Counted from the first letter of the stretch, positions 8,420 to 17,422 are shown. The stretch is 64,000 bases of DNA from Metabacillus niabensis (GCF_020524345.1 NZ_JAIVLH010000004.1:186001-250000), one strand, 5' to 3'. Program-made: numbers and translations. Notes: a model not told the origin generated them from the letters alone.

Positions 8420-9598
8420 TTGATAGATAAAAACAGTAGTAATCAGATCAAAAAAGCTTTAAGAAAAAGCTTAGATAATCAGGACATCGCAGGTGCAAAC
8501 CTTCTTGTGCTAAAAAAGGGAGAAGAAATTTTTTACCATGAAGATGGTTTTGCTGATATAGAAGCGAACAAGCCTATTCTAAGAGACTCTATTTTTCGTC
8601 TATACTCGATGACAAAGCCGGTCACTGCAGCTGCGGCTATGATTCTGGTCGAACGGGGAGAGATTGATTTACATGAGCCTGTTAGTCAATTTTTGGATGG
8701 ATTTAAGCATCAAATCGTTGTAGAGAATGGAAAGCTTATACAAGTCGATCGCGAAGTTACTCTCCATGATTTACTCAGCATGACGTCAGGATTAGTCTAT
8801 GGTGGAGATGATCAAGCAGGACAAGGAACAGCAGCTGTATTTGAAGAAATAGATCGTAAGCTTTTAGGTGATTCACCATTAGGTACTGTTGAAGCAATGA
8901 ACAAATTAGGAAAAGTACCACTAGCATTCCAGCCTGGTTCTTCCTGGCAATACGGAACCTCATCAGATGTATTAGGTGCAGTGATCGAAGTCGTAAGCGG
9001 GCAAAAATTTGGCGAATTCTTGAGGAAGGAATTATTTGATCCTCTCCAAATGAATGATACAGGATTTTGGCTTCCTGAAGAAAAAAGAAGTCGTCTTGTG
9101 AAAACGTATACAAATTCAGGAGAGGGAGGTTTAGAGCTATATACGGGCAATCACTTAGGAATTATTCATCATATGGATCGAAATCCCGCCTTTGAATCTG
9201 GTGGAGCAGGCTTAGTTTCAACAGTCGATGATTATGCAAAATTTGCGAAAATGCTGATGAACCAAGGAACATTGGAGGGGACTCAACTATTACGTCCGAA
9301 AACAGTCAGCTTTTTAACTTCGGCTACACTAAACACAGAGCAGCAAAAAGGCTTTGACTTATGGGGGCAACAGGGATACAGTTACGGAAACTTTATGCGT
9401 GTATTAACAGATCCAAGTCAATCAGCAAGTATAGGAAGCCTTGGCGAATATGGCTGGGACGGTTGGCTTGGTTGTTATTTCATTAACTGTCCAAAAGAAG
9501 AACTAACCTTTTTATTTATGATGCAGAAGAAAGATTCAGGTACAACTCCGCTAACTAGAAAGTTGCGTAATATTATTTTTAGTGCTTGTTGTGAGTAA
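8420..9598 (+). CDS. Serine hydrolase, beta-lactamase/class C (AmpC/EstB) family
   Basis: 392 residues. The catalytic S-x-x-K is SMTK near residue 64, and the Tyr motif is Y-G-T near residue 178 (YGTSSD). The C-terminal region GEYGWDGWLG stands where class C proteins carry the KTG-like strand. No signal peptide is visible, so it is likely cytosolic and more probably an esterase or D-amino peptidase type than a resistance beta-lactamase. The start is TTG at 8420, 9 nt after GAGGAG. It stands alone between terminators. Substrate not predictable. Confidence 0.85.
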   Translation: MIDKNSSNQIKKALRKSLDNQDIAGANLLVLKKGEEIFYHEDGFADIEANKPILRDSIFRLYSMTKPVTAAAAMILVERGEIDLHEPVSQFLDGFKHQIVVENGKLIQVDREVTLHDLLSMTSGLVYGGDDQAGQGTAAVFEEIDRKLLGDSPLGTVEAMNKLGKVPLAFQPGSSWQYGTSSDVLGAVIEVVSGQKFGEFLRKELFDPLQMNDTGFWLPEEKRSRLVKTYTNSGEGGLELYTGNHLGIIHHMDRNPAFESGGAGLVSTVDDYAKFAKMLMNQGTLEGTQLLRPKTVSFLTSATLNTEQQKGFDLWGQQGYSYGNFMRVLTDPSQSASIGSLGEYGWDGWLGCYFINCPKEELTFLFMMQKKDSGTTPLTRKLRNIIFSACCE

Positions 9599-9601
9599 CG
9601 G

Positions 9602-9633
9602 AAAGAGGCAGAGAATGTTTTCTCTGCCTCTTT
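9602..9633. terminator. Bidirectional terminator
   Basis: A 14-bp perfect stem (9602-9615 with 9620-9633) and 4-nt loop lie between the convergent hydrolase and peroxidase genes, with T and A flanks for both directions. Confidence 0.9.
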
Positions 9634-9644
9634 GTTAGAAGATA

Positions 9645-10121
9645 TTAGAATTGATCTGTAATATCTTTTTCTATTTTCGCAGGTTCTGTCGTTGGAGCAT
9701 ATCTTTTTACCACTTGACCATTTTTATCAATCAGAAACTTAGTGAAATTCCATTTAATGTCTTTTGATAAAACACCTTTCTTTTGTTCTTTCAGGTATGA
9801 AAAAAGAGGTTCGGCGTTTTCACCATTTACATCAATTTTGGCAAACATAGGGAAGGAGACACCGTAATTCAACTGACAAAACTCTGTTGTTTCATTAATA
9901 TTATCGAATTCTTGGTTATTAAACTGGCTACAAGGAAATCCTAAAATTTCAAGACCATCGTCTTTAAATTTATCATAGAGTTCTTGAAGTCCGCTAAATT
10001 GCTTCGTTAGTCCACATTTACTCGCTGTGTTTACAATTAATAAAGGTTTACCTTCATATTCTTTTAACGATTTTTCCTCGCCATTTGGTTTTCTTACAGT
10101 GAAGTCATATACGGTTTTCAT
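9645..10121 (-). CDS. bsaA: Glutathione peroxidase family protein (thioredoxin-dependent type)
   Basis: 158 residues, the usual length for bacterial Gpx. The peroxidatic Cys sits in NTASKCGLTKQ (near residue 36), with the conserved Gln in QLYDKF-side sequence, FPCSQFNNQE (carrying a second Cys) and WNFTKFLID. The paired Cys residues suggest reduction by thioredoxin rather than glutathione, as established for related enzymes. It reduces hydroperoxides in the cytosol. The ATG follows AAGGAGGAAGATGT. It is monocistronic, ending at the shared terminator. Confidence 0.92.
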   Translation of the reverse strand: MKTVYDFTVRKPNGEEKSLKEYEGKPLLIVNTASKCGLTKQFSGLQELYDKFKDDGLEILGFPCSQFNNQEFDNINETTEFCQLNYGVSFPMFAKIDVNGENAEPLFSYLKEQKKGVLSKDIKWNFTKFLIDKNGQVVKRYAPTTEPAKIEKDITDQF

Positions 10122-10227
10122 ACATCTTCCTCCTTGGAAACAATCAGTCTGTATATTGCGTACAATTAAATTGTATCAAATGTAAAATCATTCTTCAATG
10201 AGAAATATTTCTTTGTTCCAAACAAAA

Positions 10228-10254
10228 AAGCTTTTGCACCAGGTACAAAAGCTT
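10228..10254 (-). terminator. Terminator of small gene 2
   Basis: The stem AAGCTTTTG/CAAAAGCTT (10228-10236 with 10246-10254) runs on the minus strand into a U-rich tract (from the A-run at 10224-10229). Confidence 0.8.
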
Positions 10255-10280
10255 AGTTAATTTATATAAGGTTTTTAGAT

Positions 10281-10427
10281 TTACATATAATCGTAAACAG
10301 AATCTTCGAAATAGAGCCAGTGATAATATTCAATTTGTGCATCTGACATGTCTGAGATCTCTTTTTCATTGAATTTTTGCTTAGCTAATAATGCCTTGAC
10401 TTTGGTTTCTCTCGCTAATTGGCTCAT
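10281..10427 (-). CDS. Small protein of unknown function, 48 aa (copy 2 of a paralogous pair)
   Basis: A 48-codon frame with ATG at 10427 preceded by AAGGGGGAG. It is the paralogue of 1128-1274. The two proteins share the last 22 residues except one (F to Y at residue 35), while their N-terminal halves differ at about half of the positions. Both have the same length, the same strand, a solitary context and the same unusual promoter, so they look like a duplicated, co-regulated pair. The C-terminus is acidic and aromatic (HWLYFEDSVYDYM). No known domain is recognised. Being a short gene, it could be missed by automatic annotation. Confidence 0.8.
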   Translation of the reverse strand: MSQLARETKVKALLAKQKFNEKEISDMSDAQIEYYHWLYFEDSVYDYM

Positions 10428-10502
10428 GCTTACTCCCCCTTAAAATATCAGAAGCAATTTATTTTTTGTTTGTTGTAAACGTTTTTCCGATTTCTTAATT
10501 TT

Positions 10503-10547
10503 ATTATATATCTCAATTTGATATTAAACAAATATCAAATTGAGATG
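10503..10547 (-). promoter_or_regulatory. Promoter with two tandem palindromic operators (small gene 2)
   Basis: On the minus strand: -35 TTGTTT (10526-10531), a 17-bp spacer (10509-10525) and -10 TATAAT (10503-10508). The spacer holds TATCTCAATTTGATAT, and the abutting upstream site is its inverse, ATATCAAATTGAGATG (10532-10547). The centres are 22 bp apart, exactly as at the other copy, and the two sites together form one 33-bp inverted repeat (10512-10544). Confidence 0.75.
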
Positions 10548-10964
10548 ATTTTTCCAGAAATAATATAGAATGGTTATCTAAGGTTTGTTGAACCCAAAAA
10601 ATTAATGGTTGTTGGTTAGTAGGAAAAATTATGCAATTGCCAGCGTCTTGCAGAGGGGAAAATAGGTAAAAGGATAGATTTGAATATTAGGAAAGTCGTG
10701 GTTTTGGTGAATGCGCTTCTAGGATAAATGGAATATATTTTAGCGGTATTGATTGTTACATTCTGTTATTACGAGTGTTTTTAAGTGATTTTTTCATATC
10801 CAATTAAAATGATTTTTAGTTTATTACCAATATTGAGATTAGGAGTATTTTGACCTATTTTGCATTTATAATAGGTAATAAATAACTATTCCAAATAAAG
10901 GAATATCTCTTTAGAATAATGGATGTTGTGTTTTTTAACACGAATTACATCTAGGAGGAGAATA
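10548..10964 (+). other. Intergenic region upstream of the lipoprotein gene
   Basis: No gene is visible in about 415 bp of A/T-rich sequence. The only structure noted is the dyad ACCTATT-N10-AATAGGT (10853-10876), a candidate operator about 90 bp before the lipoprotein start. No well-spaced -35/-10 pair was found. Confidence 0.35.
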
Positions 10965-12029
10965 ATGATTAAAAAAAGAATTAGCCTTGTATTATCAATG
11001 CTTGTTGTGATCATGCTTGCTGCTGCTTGTTCATCTTCAACGACAAGTAAAGAAGAGAAAGAAAAAGAAACGGGAAAGAATGAAAACTCGTCTGTTGAAA
11101 TTAAGGTGGACAATGCAGAGTATACTCTTCCATCTGAATATGATAATGTGTCCGAGGATCAACTTGTGCTCAAGATTGATGTTGAAATGACAAATAAACG
11201 AAAAGAAACAATTGATATCGAACCACCTAGTTTTGCTTTGTACCAAGGTGACACAAAAGCAACTGAAGGTGAGCCGGAGGATTATAAGCAGAAGTTAGAA
11301 TATACTCGACTTACTGAAGGTAAAAAAATAAAAGGCAGTTTATTTTACATCGTTGATAAAGGTGAACAATATCAACTTGTCTACACTCCTTTAGCATATG
11401 GTGACAAAGAGGAAGACCCAATTGAAATCGAAATTGATGGAGCTGACGAAAAGCTATTAAAAACAGCCGATAAATTACAGGATCCGGCAAAAGCTTTATC
11501 TGCTTACTTAGATATTTTATTTTATAATGTTGATAATCCAAGATTTGAAAAGTTAACAGGTGAAAAGAAAGAAACACTCTTAGAAGAATTTGATGCTGCG
11601 ATTATCGAAGGGTTTTCAAGTGCAACATACATGTCTGAAGACCAACTTGATCAAAAAGTTGTGGTCAGCTTGGTAAATTCGATGAAAGCCGCTTTTAAAG
11701 AAAAAGTAGGAGCAACAACCATCACAAAAACAAGCAATGGTAAAGAAGCGATTGTTGAGCTAAAAGGAAAACCGTTAGATGTTCCTTCATTACAACCTAT
11801 CTTGGAACAAGAAATGGAAAAATTTATTACGTCAAACCCGAATGCTACTGAGGCAGAAGCATTAAACTTTGTTTTTGAAAAAATGGGGAACGAATTTAAA
11901 AACGTTACAACTGCTGAAGAAGTCATCGTTGAAATTCAAATGGTGAAGCATGGTGAAGACCAATGGAAGATCGATCCGGATGATTATAGATCAGAAGATA
12001 TCGCGACACCGTTTGTGAAATTTTATTGA
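10965..12029 (+). CDS. DUF5105-like lipoprotein
   Basis: 354 residues starting at the ATG at 10965, directly after AGGAGGAG; a longer frame back to 10923 has no ribosome binding site. A lipoprotein signal peptide ends in the lipobox LAAAC-SSS (Cys near residue 22), followed by a charged Lys/Glu linker. The first domain (residues about 45-160) resembles beta-sandwich DUF4352/telomeric-repeat-like modules of Bacillus lipoproteins. The second half, rich in helices from KTADKLQDP onward, resembles DUF5105. It should sit on the outer face of the membrane. Function unknown. Confidence 0.75.
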   Translation: MIKKRISLVLSMLVVIMLAAACSSSTTSKEEKEKETGKNENSSVEIKVDNAEYTLPSEYDNVSEDQLVLKIDVEMTNKRKETIDIEPPSFALYQGDTKATEGEPEDYKQKLEYTRLTEGKKIKGSLFYIVDKGEQYQLVYTPLAYGDKEEDPIEIEIDGADEKLLKTADKLQDPAKALSAYLDILFYNVDNPRFEKLTGEKKETLLEEFDAAIIEGFSSATYMSEDQLDQKVVVSLVNSMKAAFKEKVGATTITKTSNGKEAIVELKGKPLDVPSLQPILEQEMEKFITSNPNATEAEALNFVFEKMGNEFKNVTTAEEVIVEIQMVKHGEDQWKIDPDDYRSEDIATPFVKFY

Positions 12030-12060
12030 TGACCCCTTAATAACAGATATTATAATAGAA

Positions 12061-12136
12061 GAAAACCTACCATAGTTGTTGTTTATTAATCTCAGGATAG
12101 TAGAGATTTTTCAATAAAAGGTGGGTTTTCTTTATG
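12061..12136 (+). terminator. Branched terminator downstream of the lipoprotein gene
   Basis: The outer stem GAAAACCTACC/GGTGGGTTTTC (12061-12071 with 12120-12130, 11 pairs with one G-T) encloses about 48 nt. That loop contains a second hairpin, AATCTC/GAGATT (12088-12093 with 12103-12108). A T-rich tail follows. Confidence 0.65.
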
Positions 12137-12304
12137 TTTTGAGGACATACAAAAGAATATGGTATGAAATTTTGTTGTAATTTTTAGTTATAGCAAAAAA
12201 TAGTAATATATATTCCAGTAATAGTAGGTAAGGCAAAAAATTAAGTCGTTTATTTCATCAACCTCTAATAACTTAAACTTTTAGAATATATCGAAATGTA
12301 TGCA

Positions 12305-12333
12305 TTAACAATAATGTGAGTTTGTATTATAAT
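12305..12333 (+). promoter_or_regulatory. Sigma-A-type promoter of the VOC gene
   Basis: TTAACA (12305-12310), 17-bp spacer, TATAAT (12328-12333), about 100 bp before the VOC start. Confidence 0.65.
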
Positions 12334-12435
12334 TATTAATGAACGCGCGTACACATAGGTGAAGAAGAGGTGTACAAAGAGAACTTAAACCAATTCAGAT
12401 GTGAAAATAAAGTTTATATGAGGAGAGGAAATAAA

Positions 12436-12909
12436 ATGGCGAATGAAACTCAAGCTCAAAACAGTGTTTTAGGAACAAACGTTATAGCTCAAATCGGTAT
12501 TTTGGTTCATGATATTGAAACTGTTTCCCAAGCATATGCGGATTTTTTCGGCGTGGAAAAACCAAAGTGGAACTGGACAGATACAGTCGATGTGGCTCAA
12601 ACAGAGTTCGAAGGTGTTTCCTCTGAAGCTCGTTCTAAGCTGGCGTTTTTTGATATGGGTTCCCTACAGTTGGAATTAATTGAGCCGGATGAGCATCCGA
12701 GTACATGGAGAAATCACTTGGACCAACATGGAGAGGGGCCACACCATATTGCTTTTGTCATCAATGGAATGAAAGAAAAAGTGACAGTAATGGAATCGAA
12801 AAATATGCCTTTAGTCCAAAAAGGGGAATATACAGGTGGGCGATATGCCTATATGGACACTTTCAAAGATTTAAAGATTATGCTAGAGCTTTTAGAAAAT
12901 GATAAATAA
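12436..12909 (+). CDS. VOC family protein (glyoxalase/methylmalonyl-CoA epimerase-like)
   Basis: 157 residues from the ATG at 12436, which follows GAGGAGAGG; in-frame ATG codons upstream lack such a site. One VOC repeat pair is visible: IAQIGILVHDIETVSQAYADFFG at the N-terminal metal-binding strand (His near residue 26) and GEGPHHIAFVINGM at the centre, ending in a Glu-containing KIMLELLE strand. This spacing resembles epimerase-type or lactoylglutathione-lyase-type members. The substrate cannot be deduced. It has its own promoter; the SDR gene follows 150 bp later. Confidence 0.8.
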   Translation: MANETQAQNSVLGTNVIAQIGILVHDIETVSQAYADFFGVEKPKWNWTDTVDVAQTEFEGVSSEARSKLAFFDMGSLQLELIEPDEHPSTWRNHLDQHGEGPHHIAFVINGMKEKVTVMESKNMPLVQKGEYTGGRYAYMDTFKDLKIMLELLENDK

Positions 12910-13060
12910 CGGGGGAGTGGTCAAAAATCTTAATCTTTTAAAGATAGAATGATATTCTCTTATACATAAAGAAGAGTATGGAGTAAGTCGTATTGCTTCA
13001 ACTTGGCTAAATGTTGGGTATATGAGAAATAAAACGAAGAAATGAGTCAAGGAGGTTTCT

Positions 13061-13762
13061 ATGAACATACTCATTACAGGTGCAAACCGGGGACTAGGTT
13101 TAGCTCTAACAACTGAAGCAGTAAAGAGAGGGCACACTGTTATTGCCGGTGTGAGAAACTTGGTAAAAGGAACAGATCAGTTACACCATCTCCGTTCACT
13201 TTTTCCTCACCAAGTTCAGCTTCTCTCATTAGATGTTGCCGAGGAAGCAACTTGTCAGGAGTCTTCGAAAACATTAGCATCAGAAAACATTACACTGGAT
13301 GTAATCATAAACAACGCAGCAATCTTAAATGAACGATCAAAAACAATTGAAGAACTGGATATTGATAAGGTAGAGCATAGTTTCAATATTAATCTTTTCG
13401 GTCCAATGCGAGTTGTCAAATACTTTCTGCCATATCTGAATAAAGGACCTGATGCATCAATTATTAACATTTCTTCCGAAGCGGGAAGTTTTCAAAATGC
13501 CTATGGCGGTGACTTTCCATATGCTCTATCGAAAAGTGCGTTAAATATGTTCTCACAACAATTAAAAAAATATCTCGCTGATGCTAAAGTGTCTGTTTTT
13601 GCTGTTCACCCCGGTTGGATCAAAACGGACATGGGGGGAGATAAAGCGCCTGGGACACCTGAAGAATCGGCAAGAGGGATATTGGATATTGTTGAGAGAA
13701 AGCTGAAAGTAATCGGCAACCCTACATTTATAAATAGTAAGGGTGAACACATGTCTTTATAA
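13061..13762 (+). CDS. SDR family oxidoreductase
   Basis: 233 residues with a classical short-chain dehydrogenase layout: NAD(P)-binding TGANRGLG at the N-terminus, NNAAIL near residue 85, catalytic Ser in INISSEAGS and the Tyr-x-x-x-Lys pair in YALSK near residue 155. It resembles the CsgA/C-factor-like SDRs, which are shorter than average and often of unknown substrate. The ATG at 13061 follows CAAGGAGG. A hairpin of low quality follows the stop (around 13770-13792). Confidence 0.88.
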   Translation: MNILITGANRGLGLALTTEAVKRGHTVIAGVRNLVKGTDQLHHLRSLFPHQVQLLSLDVAEEATCQESSKTLASENITLDVIINNAAILNERSKTIEELDIDKVEHSFNINLFGPMRVVKYFLPYLNKGPDASIINISSEAGSFQNAYGGDFPYALSKSALNMFSQQLKKYLADAKVSVFAVHPGWIKTDMGGDKAPGTPEESARGILDIVERKLKVIGNPTFINSKGEHMSL

Positions 13763-13828
13763 CGAAAGTAACCCTCAAACCTTGTTTGGGGGGTCAATTA
13801 TTTATGGTAGGCATAATGAACTAAGATT

Positions 13829-14551
13829 TTATCTAAAAAACTCTGTTATACAAATCATCGTCATAAATCCAAAGATAAATGTAATAGTGGAAGCTCTCTC
13901 ATGACCATCCCCATGACTCTCTGGAATTAGCTCTTTATAGACAACAAATAACATAGATCCTGCAGCAAAAGCTAATCCATATGGAACAATATTCTGGAAA
14001 AATTCACCGAAAAAATAACCGAAAATCCCTGCGATTAACTCTATTAATCCCGTTACCGCTGAATACAAGATTGCCTTTAACCGATTAACGCCCTGTGTAA
14101 CTAAGAATAAAGCAACTAAAAATCCTTCAGGAATGTTTTGTAATCCAATGGCAAACGCAACGAGAGACCCAACCTCCAGGTTTTGACCTACATTCGAAAT
14201 CCCAACAGACAGTCCTTCAGGAAAATTATGTATGGACATAGCGATCATAAATAATATCACTTGGGCATGTCCTACCGGATGATTAGCGTGATCCAGATCT
14301 GTGTGAGGAATGATACTCTCTATACATGTAAGAACAAAAGTACCGATTAATATGCCGATAACCAGAGTCGTCAAACTTGAGAGTTTTAAGGCAGACGGAA
14401 TTAATCCATATGATGAAGCGGCAACCATGATACCCGCTGTAAAAGCTAATGTTACATCTTTTCCTTTATGAGAAAGGTTTTTTATAAATAATACTGGAAT
14501 TGCTCCGATGGTTGTACAAATTGAGGAAATAAGGATAGGCAAAAGGGACAT
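13829..14551 (-). CDS. ZIP family metal transporter
   Basis: 240 residues with about eight membrane segments. The two intramembrane metal motifs of ZIP proteins are present: HNFPEG (near residue 107) in helix IV and QNIPEG (near residue 138) in helix V. The His-to-Gln change in the second motif is seen in some bacterial GufA/ZupT-like members and may affect selectivity. A His-rich loop (PHTDLDHANHPVGH) precedes helix IV. It should import zinc, iron or other divalent metals. The ATG follows GGAGGAAGAGCT. No Zur/Fur-like box was seen upstream. Confidence 0.9.
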   Translation of the reverse strand: MSLLPILISSICTTIGAIPVLFIKNLSHKGKDVTLAFTAGIMVAASSYGLIPSALKLSSLTTLVIGILIGTFVLTCIESIIPHTDLDHANHPVGHAQVILFMIAMSIHNFPEGLSVGISNVGQNLEVGSLVAFAIGLQNIPEGFLVALFLVTQGVNRLKAILYSAVTGLIELIAGIFGYFFGEFFQNIVPYGLAFAAGSMLFVVYKELIPESHGDGHERASTITFIFGFMTMICITEFFR

Positions 14552-14712
14552 AGCTCTTCCTCCGGTAAGGTAATTGATATATCATATGACAGCAGGTTTA
14601 GAAAAATGTTATGTAAAAAGAAGCAAGATTTTTTAAAGGCTATTAATAATAATCCTAAAAAGCGTTGAATATAAGAGCTTTTTGATAAATAAAGGTGACA
14701 ATCAAACGGTAT

Positions 14713-14757
14713 CAACATATACTAATGTTGTATTAGGGAAAAATTATAGCGTATAGT
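14713..14757 (+). promoter_or_regulatory. Possible promoter with dyad
   Basis: The dyad CAACAT-N6-ATGTTG (14713-14730) overlaps a -35-like TTGTAT (14728-14733), with TATAGT (14752-14757) 18 bp on. This would serve the 71-codon gene that follows. Confidence 0.35.
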
Positions 14758-14821
14758 AAAAATATTGGGGATTGTCCTTTATTTCGTATATAAGTAGCTC
14801 TGCTAGGAAGGATCGATAAAA

Positions 14822-15037
14822 ATGGGTGTACGACTTGCTTTTAGGGTAGGGGAAGGGGAATGGCTTGAATTAAGAAGACTAGATCATACTTATTTTTATG
14901 CGTATATAACAAACGAGGATATGAAGATCTGTGATCAAGAAATCGGTCAATTTGAAGAAAAGGAATTAGGTGAAGCATTTATGAAGCTTCTTTATCAATT
15001 GAAAGAGAACCGAAAAATAAACCAAATTGACCTTTAA
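14822..15037 (+). CDS. Small conserved-type protein of unknown function, 71 aa
   Basis: A 71-codon frame with ATG after GGAAGGA and a clean terminator behind it, so it is probably expressed. The sequence is soluble and charged, alternating short strands (VRLAFRVGEGEWLELRRL) and a C-terminal amphipathic helix (EKELGEAFMKLLYQLKENR). No domain is recognised. It stands alone, facing the ZIP gene's promoter side. Confidence 0.65.
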   Translation: MGVRLAFRVGEGEWLELRRLDHTYFYAYITNEDMKICDQEIGQFEEKELGEAFMKLLYQLKENRKINQIDL

Positions 15038-15040
15038 ATG

Positions 15041-15070
15041 GCACATTGAATATCATGTGCTTTTTATTTT
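15041..15070 (+). terminator. Rho-independent terminator
   Basis: The stem GCACAT/ATGTGC (15041-15046 with 15055-15060) is followed by TTTTTATTTT. Confidence 0.85.
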
Positions 15071-15279
15071 GTTACAAAAGCAAACCTATTAAATAGAAAA
15101 AATGTAGGAACACATTTTAAGAAATAAAGAGCATAAATTTGTAATTTACTTGATAAGATTCTATGTGTCCAACAAATTAATGGTAAAATATTACTGTAAA
15201 TCTATTGCTCAAAACTCAGCTAACTGATGGCTAGCAATTATACAAAAGTATTCATGAAGAATAAGGAGACAAGTCGATA

Positions 15280-15485
15280 TTGAATACCATTTTAGGAACC
15301 AGAGCATCTATTCTGGCTCCAATGCTGATGTCAGGAATTCAAGACCAAAAGGTACATGTATTATTACATGCTGTTCCTGGCCAAGCTATGAGGGGAAAAA
15401 GCTTTCTACTGCCAAAGACATAGATGGAGCTTATGATCTGTTTCATGATTGGATTGAATCAAGGCTCAATTTTTTAAAAAAATGA
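15280..15485 (+). pseudogene. Frameshifted small gene of unknown family
   Basis: A TTG at 15280 follows AAGGAGA and opens a frame (N-T-I-L-G-T-R-A-S-I...) that breaks at 15421. A second frame picks up near 15397 and reads KKLSTAKDIDGAYDLFHDWI and on to a TGA at 15483. The switch falls in the homopolymer run GAGGGGAAAAAG, as expected for a one-base indel. Joined, the product would be about 68 residues. It may be a real frameshift or a sequencing error. I do not recognise the family. Confidence 0.45.
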
Positions 15486-15520
15486 TAGGGAAGTTGGCCG
15501 TATTATTAGCAAAGAAAATG

Positions 15521-15550
15521 AAAGGACCTCAATGAATTTGAGGTCCTTTT
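15521..15550. terminator. Bidirectional terminator
   Basis: The perfect stem AAAGGACCTCAA/TTGAGGTCCTTT (15521-15532 with 15538-15549) lies at the 3' end of the sugar acetyltransferase gene. Confidence 0.88.
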
Positions 15551-15557
15551 AATAATC

Positions 15558-16121
15558 CTAGCTAATTTCAATTTGTTTGATCACCTTAGCAGGATTACCA
15601 CCAACCACAACATTATCCGGTACATCTTTCGTCACGACCGCACCTGAAGCGATAACAACATTGTCTCCTACTGTAACCCCCGGATTAATGATGGCACTTC
15701 CTCCGATCCATACATTGTTTCCAAATGTAATCGGTTTTGCAAATTCTTTACCGGAATTACGCTCCATTGGATGGAGGGGATGTGTTGCTGTATAGATTTG
15801 TACTCCAGGTGCGAGCATGCAATTTTCCCCGAATCGTACTTCGCATACATCTAAAATAGTACAATCGAAATTGGCAAAAAAGTTTTCTCCAACATATGTG
15901 TTATAACCGTAATCAAAACGGATATTTGGCTCCATATAGACGTTTTCTCCAGTAGAGCCGAGTAACTCTTTTAATAATTTTATGCGTTTTTCTCCGTCTG
16001 TTTCTAATGTTTGATTATAAATTCTTACCTTTTTTCTTGCTTCCTCACGTTCCTTTACTAATAAAGGGTCAGCAGGGTTATACATTTCTCCCGCCAGCAT
16101 TTTTTCTTTTTCAGTTTTCAT
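15558..16121 (-). CDS. maa: Maltose O-acetyltransferase family protein
   Basis: 187 residues, the normal length of Maa/galactoside acetyltransferases. The N-terminal helical cap ([18 protein letters not shown]) precedes a left-handed beta-helix of hexapeptide repeats (for example [20 protein letters not shown]). The catalytic His lies in YTATHPLHP near residue 113. It acetylates maltose or another sugar with acetyl-CoA in the cytosol. The ATG follows AGAAGGTC. It is 40 bp from the MFS gene and could be co-transcribed with it and the ROK regulator. Confidence 0.92.
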   Translation of the reverse strand: MKTEKEKMLAGEMYNPADPLLVKEREEARKKVRIYNQTLETDGEKRIKLLKELLGSTGENVYMEPNIRFDYGYNTYVGENFFANFDCTILDVCEVRFGENCMLAPGVQIYTATHPLHPMERNSGKEFAKPITFGNNVWIGGSAIINPGVTVGDNVVIASGAVVTKDVPDNVVVGGNPAKVIKQIEIS

Positions 16122-16161
16122 AGTATGACCTTCTTTCTAATACTTGAACAGGATCTAAACA

Positions 16162-17397
16162 TCAAGAACTAACTGTCGAACTTGTCTCTTTATTTATCGT
16201 CACTTTCTTTTTCATTAATTGATTTAATTTTTCCGAACTTAAAAGCATGATAACAACGAAAATGACAATACAGAACGGGAAAATCCCAATGCTTGATTTC
16301 GATGCAATGAACCCAAGAAGTGGTGGAATAAAGGTACTTCCTGTATATGCAATGGCCATCTGATAGCCCATAATCGTTTGCGAATGCTTTTTTCCAAATC
16401 GTGCTGGTGTTTCATGGAGCATACATGGAAAGATTGGTGCTAAACCTAAACCAACCATGATAAAGCCAATAAGCGAGAAAACAGGTGGAAATGGCAGAAA
16501 CAGAAGGACAGCACCTGCAAGGGAAATGAATTGTCCAACTCGAATAAGAGTAAGATTATTCATTTTAAACGTAATAAAGCCTGTTATAAATCGGCCAATT
16601 GTAATTCCTCCATAGTATAAGGAAACCCATTGGGCAGCAACTGCAGCATCTAACTCCTTTACATTCACCAAAAAGCTGCTTCCCCATAGACCCATTGTGG
16701 CTTCAACTCCACAATAAAAGAGGAAGGATAGCATAGCCAATTTAACACCTTTAATTTGTAAAGGTTTTACGTTCACAGCATCTGCAGGATGAATGGAAAT
16801 ATCAGTTGGATCACCAAGCTGTTCGTTTACGTTTTTATGACTATTTTTAGTTACTTTGTTCCATAAAGGTAAAGTAAGTAATAAGATGATCACCAGTAAG
16901 AATTGCATACCTGCGATGGCAAGATAGCCGTTGTTCCATGAATGTTGACCGGAAATAAACTGGGCCATGATAACAGGACCCAGAGTGGCTCCAACTCCCC
17001 AAAAGCAATGTAACCAACTCATATGATGTGCTTTATAATGTGTTGTTACATAATCGTTTAATCCAGCATCAACTGCGCCTGCACCTAGTCCAAGCGGAAT
17101 GGCACAAACGAATAACCAAATAACGGATGGAGAAAAATGAAATCCGAGCAAAGCACATGCAGTGAGTAAGCAACTGACAAATGTCACATTTCCAGTTCCA
17201 AATCGTTTAAGTAATCTTCCGCTAATTAAGCTTGAAATAATGGTACTTCCGGCAATCGCCATAAATAGGTATCCGGCAGTTTCAAGTGGGGCGGATAAGT
17301 CCGTTTGCATCACAGGCCACGCGACTCCTAATAGTGAATCAGGTAAACCTAAGCTAATAAAAGCCAAATAAATAATGACTAAAAGGAATGTTGCCAT
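16162..17397 (-). CDS. MFS transporter, fucose-permease/FHS-like
   Basis: About 411 residues and 12 predicted membrane segments with a long cytoplasmic loop after helix 6 (residues about 185-215). I start it at the ATG at 17397, 7 nt after GGCGAGG. A longer frame would overlap the upstream gene and lacks a site. The arrangement SLGLPDSLLGVAWP at helix 1 and GLGAGAVDAGLNDYV in helix 4 is typical of FHS-type sugar permeases. It lies 25 bp after a ROK regulator on the same strand, which suggests uptake of a sugar sensed by that regulator. Confidence 0.85.
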   Translation of the reverse strand: MATFLLVIIYLAFISLGLPDSLLGVAWPVMQTDLSAPLETAGYLFMAIAGSTIISSLISGRLLKRFGTGNVTFVSCLLTACALLGFHFSPSVIWLFVCAIPLGLGAGAVDAGLNDYVTTHYKAHHMSWLHCFWGVGATLGPVIMAQFISGQHSWNNGYLAIAGMQFLLVIILLLTLPLWNKVTKNSHKNVNEQLGDPTDISIHPADAVNVKPLQIKGVKLAMLSFLFYCGVEATMGLWGSSFLVNVKELDAAVAAQWVSLYYGGITIGRFITGFITFKMNNLTLIRVGQFISLAGAVLLFLPFPPVFSLIGFIMVGLGLAPIFPCMLHETPARFGKKHSQTIMGYQMAIAYTGSTFIPPLLGFIASKSSIGIFPFCIVIFVVIMLLSSEKLNQLMKKKVTINKETSSTVSS

Positions 17398-17422
17398 AAT
17401 TAAACCTCGCCTTTTTATATTT

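Noticed and set aside
8775-9150. Two minus-strand frames inside the serine hydrolase gene
   Set aside because: They are antisense shadows without ribosome binding sites or recognisable domains.
12061-12130. Considered as a riboswitch
   Set aside because: It lies after the lipoprotein stop, with no conserved riboswitch core that I recognise; a branched terminator explains it better.
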